This document shows, in pieces, positions 35,700-36,551 of a stretch of DNA of 36,551 bases. Numbering within the stretch: position 1 is the stretch's first letter; every line of letters starts with the position of its first letter. A program made the position numbers and the translations under genes. The notes under the pieces are model-generated. The model did no database searches, was not told the DNA's origin, and saw only the letters and a list, made by a program, of their open reading frames with translations. Location: positions 1 to 36,551 of the forward strand of contig JAADGP010000120.1 of the NCBI GenBank assembly GCA_013152315.1, given 5' to 3'. The DNA comes from FCB group bacterium. Lineage in GTDB: Bacteria; Fidelibacterota; Marinisomatia; Marinisomatales; JAADGP01.

Positions 35700-36551
35700 G
35701 TGAAAGCGGAAACATTAGGAAATAAATCCACGCATCCCTGTTTTGATTTCGATGCCAGGCATCGATATGCCAGGGTTCACCTCCCGGTTGCGGCTAAATG
35801 CAATATTAAATGCAAATTTTGTGACCGGCGATATAGTTGTCTCAACGAAAACCGGCCCGGTGTATCCACGGAGGTCCTCTCACCCCGGCAGGCATTGGCC
35901 TATTTTGATATGCTTACCAAACGATTGAAAAATATTTCGGTTGTCGGTATCGCCGGCCCGGGAGATGCTTTCGCGACTCCGGGAAAGACCGTTGAAACAT
36001 TGCGATTAATACGGGGGAAATATCCGTCGATGCAGTTTTGCGTGGCCACCAACGGTTTTAATGTGTGGCCTTATATCGGCATATTGAAGAATGTCGGTGT
36101 GACGCATATGACGATTACCGTAAATGCCGTTGATCCGGAAATCGGTGAGAAAATCTATGCCTGGGCAAGAGAGGGAAGGACAATTTATCGCGGCCGGAAA
36201 GCCGCGGAAATATTAATAGAGCGTCAATTAGCCGTGGTTAAGGCGCTTGGGAAGGAGGGAATCGCCGTTAAAGTAAATACCGTGCTTATACCGGGTGTAA
36301 ATGACGAGCATGTTGTTGACATAGCGAAAAAGGCCGGTTCTCTGGGCGCCTATACCTTCAACGCCATGCCCCTTTATCCCTTGGCCGGCACCGAGTTCGA
36401 GGACATTGAAGCGCCTACCGCAAAGGCGCTGTCCGCGATCCGTGAACAATGCGGAAAGTATCTTCGTCAAATGGCACATTGCCAACGGTGCAGGGCGGAT
36501 GCGGCCGGCATGTTGAATGAACCGATGAGCGATGACCTGAAAAATAGTCTC
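35700..36551 (+). CDS. nifB: Radical-SAM FeMo-co core synthase NifB, truncated by window end
   Basis: Makes NifB-co, the [8Fe-9S-C] core of FeMo-co, by SAM-dependent carbide insertion. Absent from the ORF track because the frame runs off the window (284 codons, no stop). The start is GTG 35700 with GAGAGG upstream. The sequence begins MKAETLGNKSTHPCFDFDARHRYARVHLPVAAKC and contains the radical-SAM triad C34-x3-C38-x2-C41, C14 and C47 (further cluster ligands), the GIAGPGDAFATP motif, VKVNTVLIPGVNDEH, and HCQRCRADAAGML near the visible C-terminus. Whether a NifX/NafY-like domain follows cannot be seen. Last visible member of the nif operon. Confidence 0.95.
   Translation, partial: MKAETLGNKSTHPCFDFDARHRYARVHLPVAAKCNIKCKFCDRRYSCLNENRPGVSTEVLSPRQALAYFDMLTKRLKNISVVGIAGPGDAFATPGKTVETLRLIRGKYPSMQFCVATNGFNVWPYIGILKNVGVTHMTITVNAVDPEIGEKIYAWAREGRTIYRGRKAAEILIERQLAVVKALGKEGIAVKVNTVLIPGVNDEHVVDIAKKAGSLGAYTFNAMPLYPLAGTEFEDIEAPTAKALSAIREQCGKYLRQMAHCQRCRADAAGMLNEPMSDDLKNSL

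Overview
The window is a chromosomal segment of a Gram-negative bacterium. It holds an LptF/LptG-type LPS-export permease, a lipoprotein with a signal peptide, and an outer-membrane beta-barrel protein. Gene content and style suggest a deep lineage of the FCB superphylum (Calditrichota, Marinimicrobia or KSB1-like): a long type-2 IleRS, a TraR/DksA-LspA-RluD-Xer run, an ATP-type PEP carboxykinase, a UPF0164/PorV-like barrel, and the anaerobe-type nif order H-I1-I2-D-K-E-N-B. This placement is inference; no rRNA or other decisive marker lies in the window.

Layout. (1) 1-8.2 kb: housekeeping run on the + strand: ileS, traR/dksA-like, lspA, rluD, a Xer recombinase, pckA, hpf. (2) 8.2-11.9 kb: a sugar nucleotidyltransferase, then metK-ahcY (SAM cycle), closed by a probable terminator. 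(3) 12-19 kb: envelope genes (978-aa lipoprotein translationally coupled to a beta-barrel protein; an LptF/G permease on the opposite strand, overlapping the barrel gene tail to tail) and an AGCS sodium/amino-acid symporter. (4) 19-21.2 kb: an ACGTGAAA repeat/inverted-repeat block, prmA (-) and murQ (+). (5) 21.2-25.4 kb: an assimilatory sulfur operon: siroheme sulfite reductase-like protein, APS reductase-like CysH, and a cysteine synthase fused to a TusA-like sulfur-carrier domain. It is preceded by two tandem, homologous leader elements. (6) 26-36.5 kb: nitrogen fixation: nifA-type activator, a sigma-54 promoter, then nifH-nifI1-nifI2-nifD-nifK-nifE-nifN-nifB (nifB runs off the window).

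How the parts fit. The sulfur operon would turn APS to sulfite, sulfite to sulfide, and sulfide to cysteine, with a sulfur-carrier domain on the last enzyme. It sits directly upstream of a nitrogenase locus with a heavy need for Fe-S sulfur. NifA would activate the sigma-54 promoter upstream of nifH. NifI1/NifI2 (PII-like) would switch nitrogenase activity post-translationally, but nifI1 looks frameshifted in its conserved C-terminal part.

The least expected signal is the tandem leader upstream of the sulfite reductase gene. Each copy has a 10-residue leader ORF ending RGLVxV, a stem that traps its start codon, and a Rho-independent terminator whose 12-nt loop is complementary to the last codons of the leader ORF. 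This looks like a duplicated transcription attenuator that I do not recognise as a described family. All statements come from reading the sequence; no database search was run.
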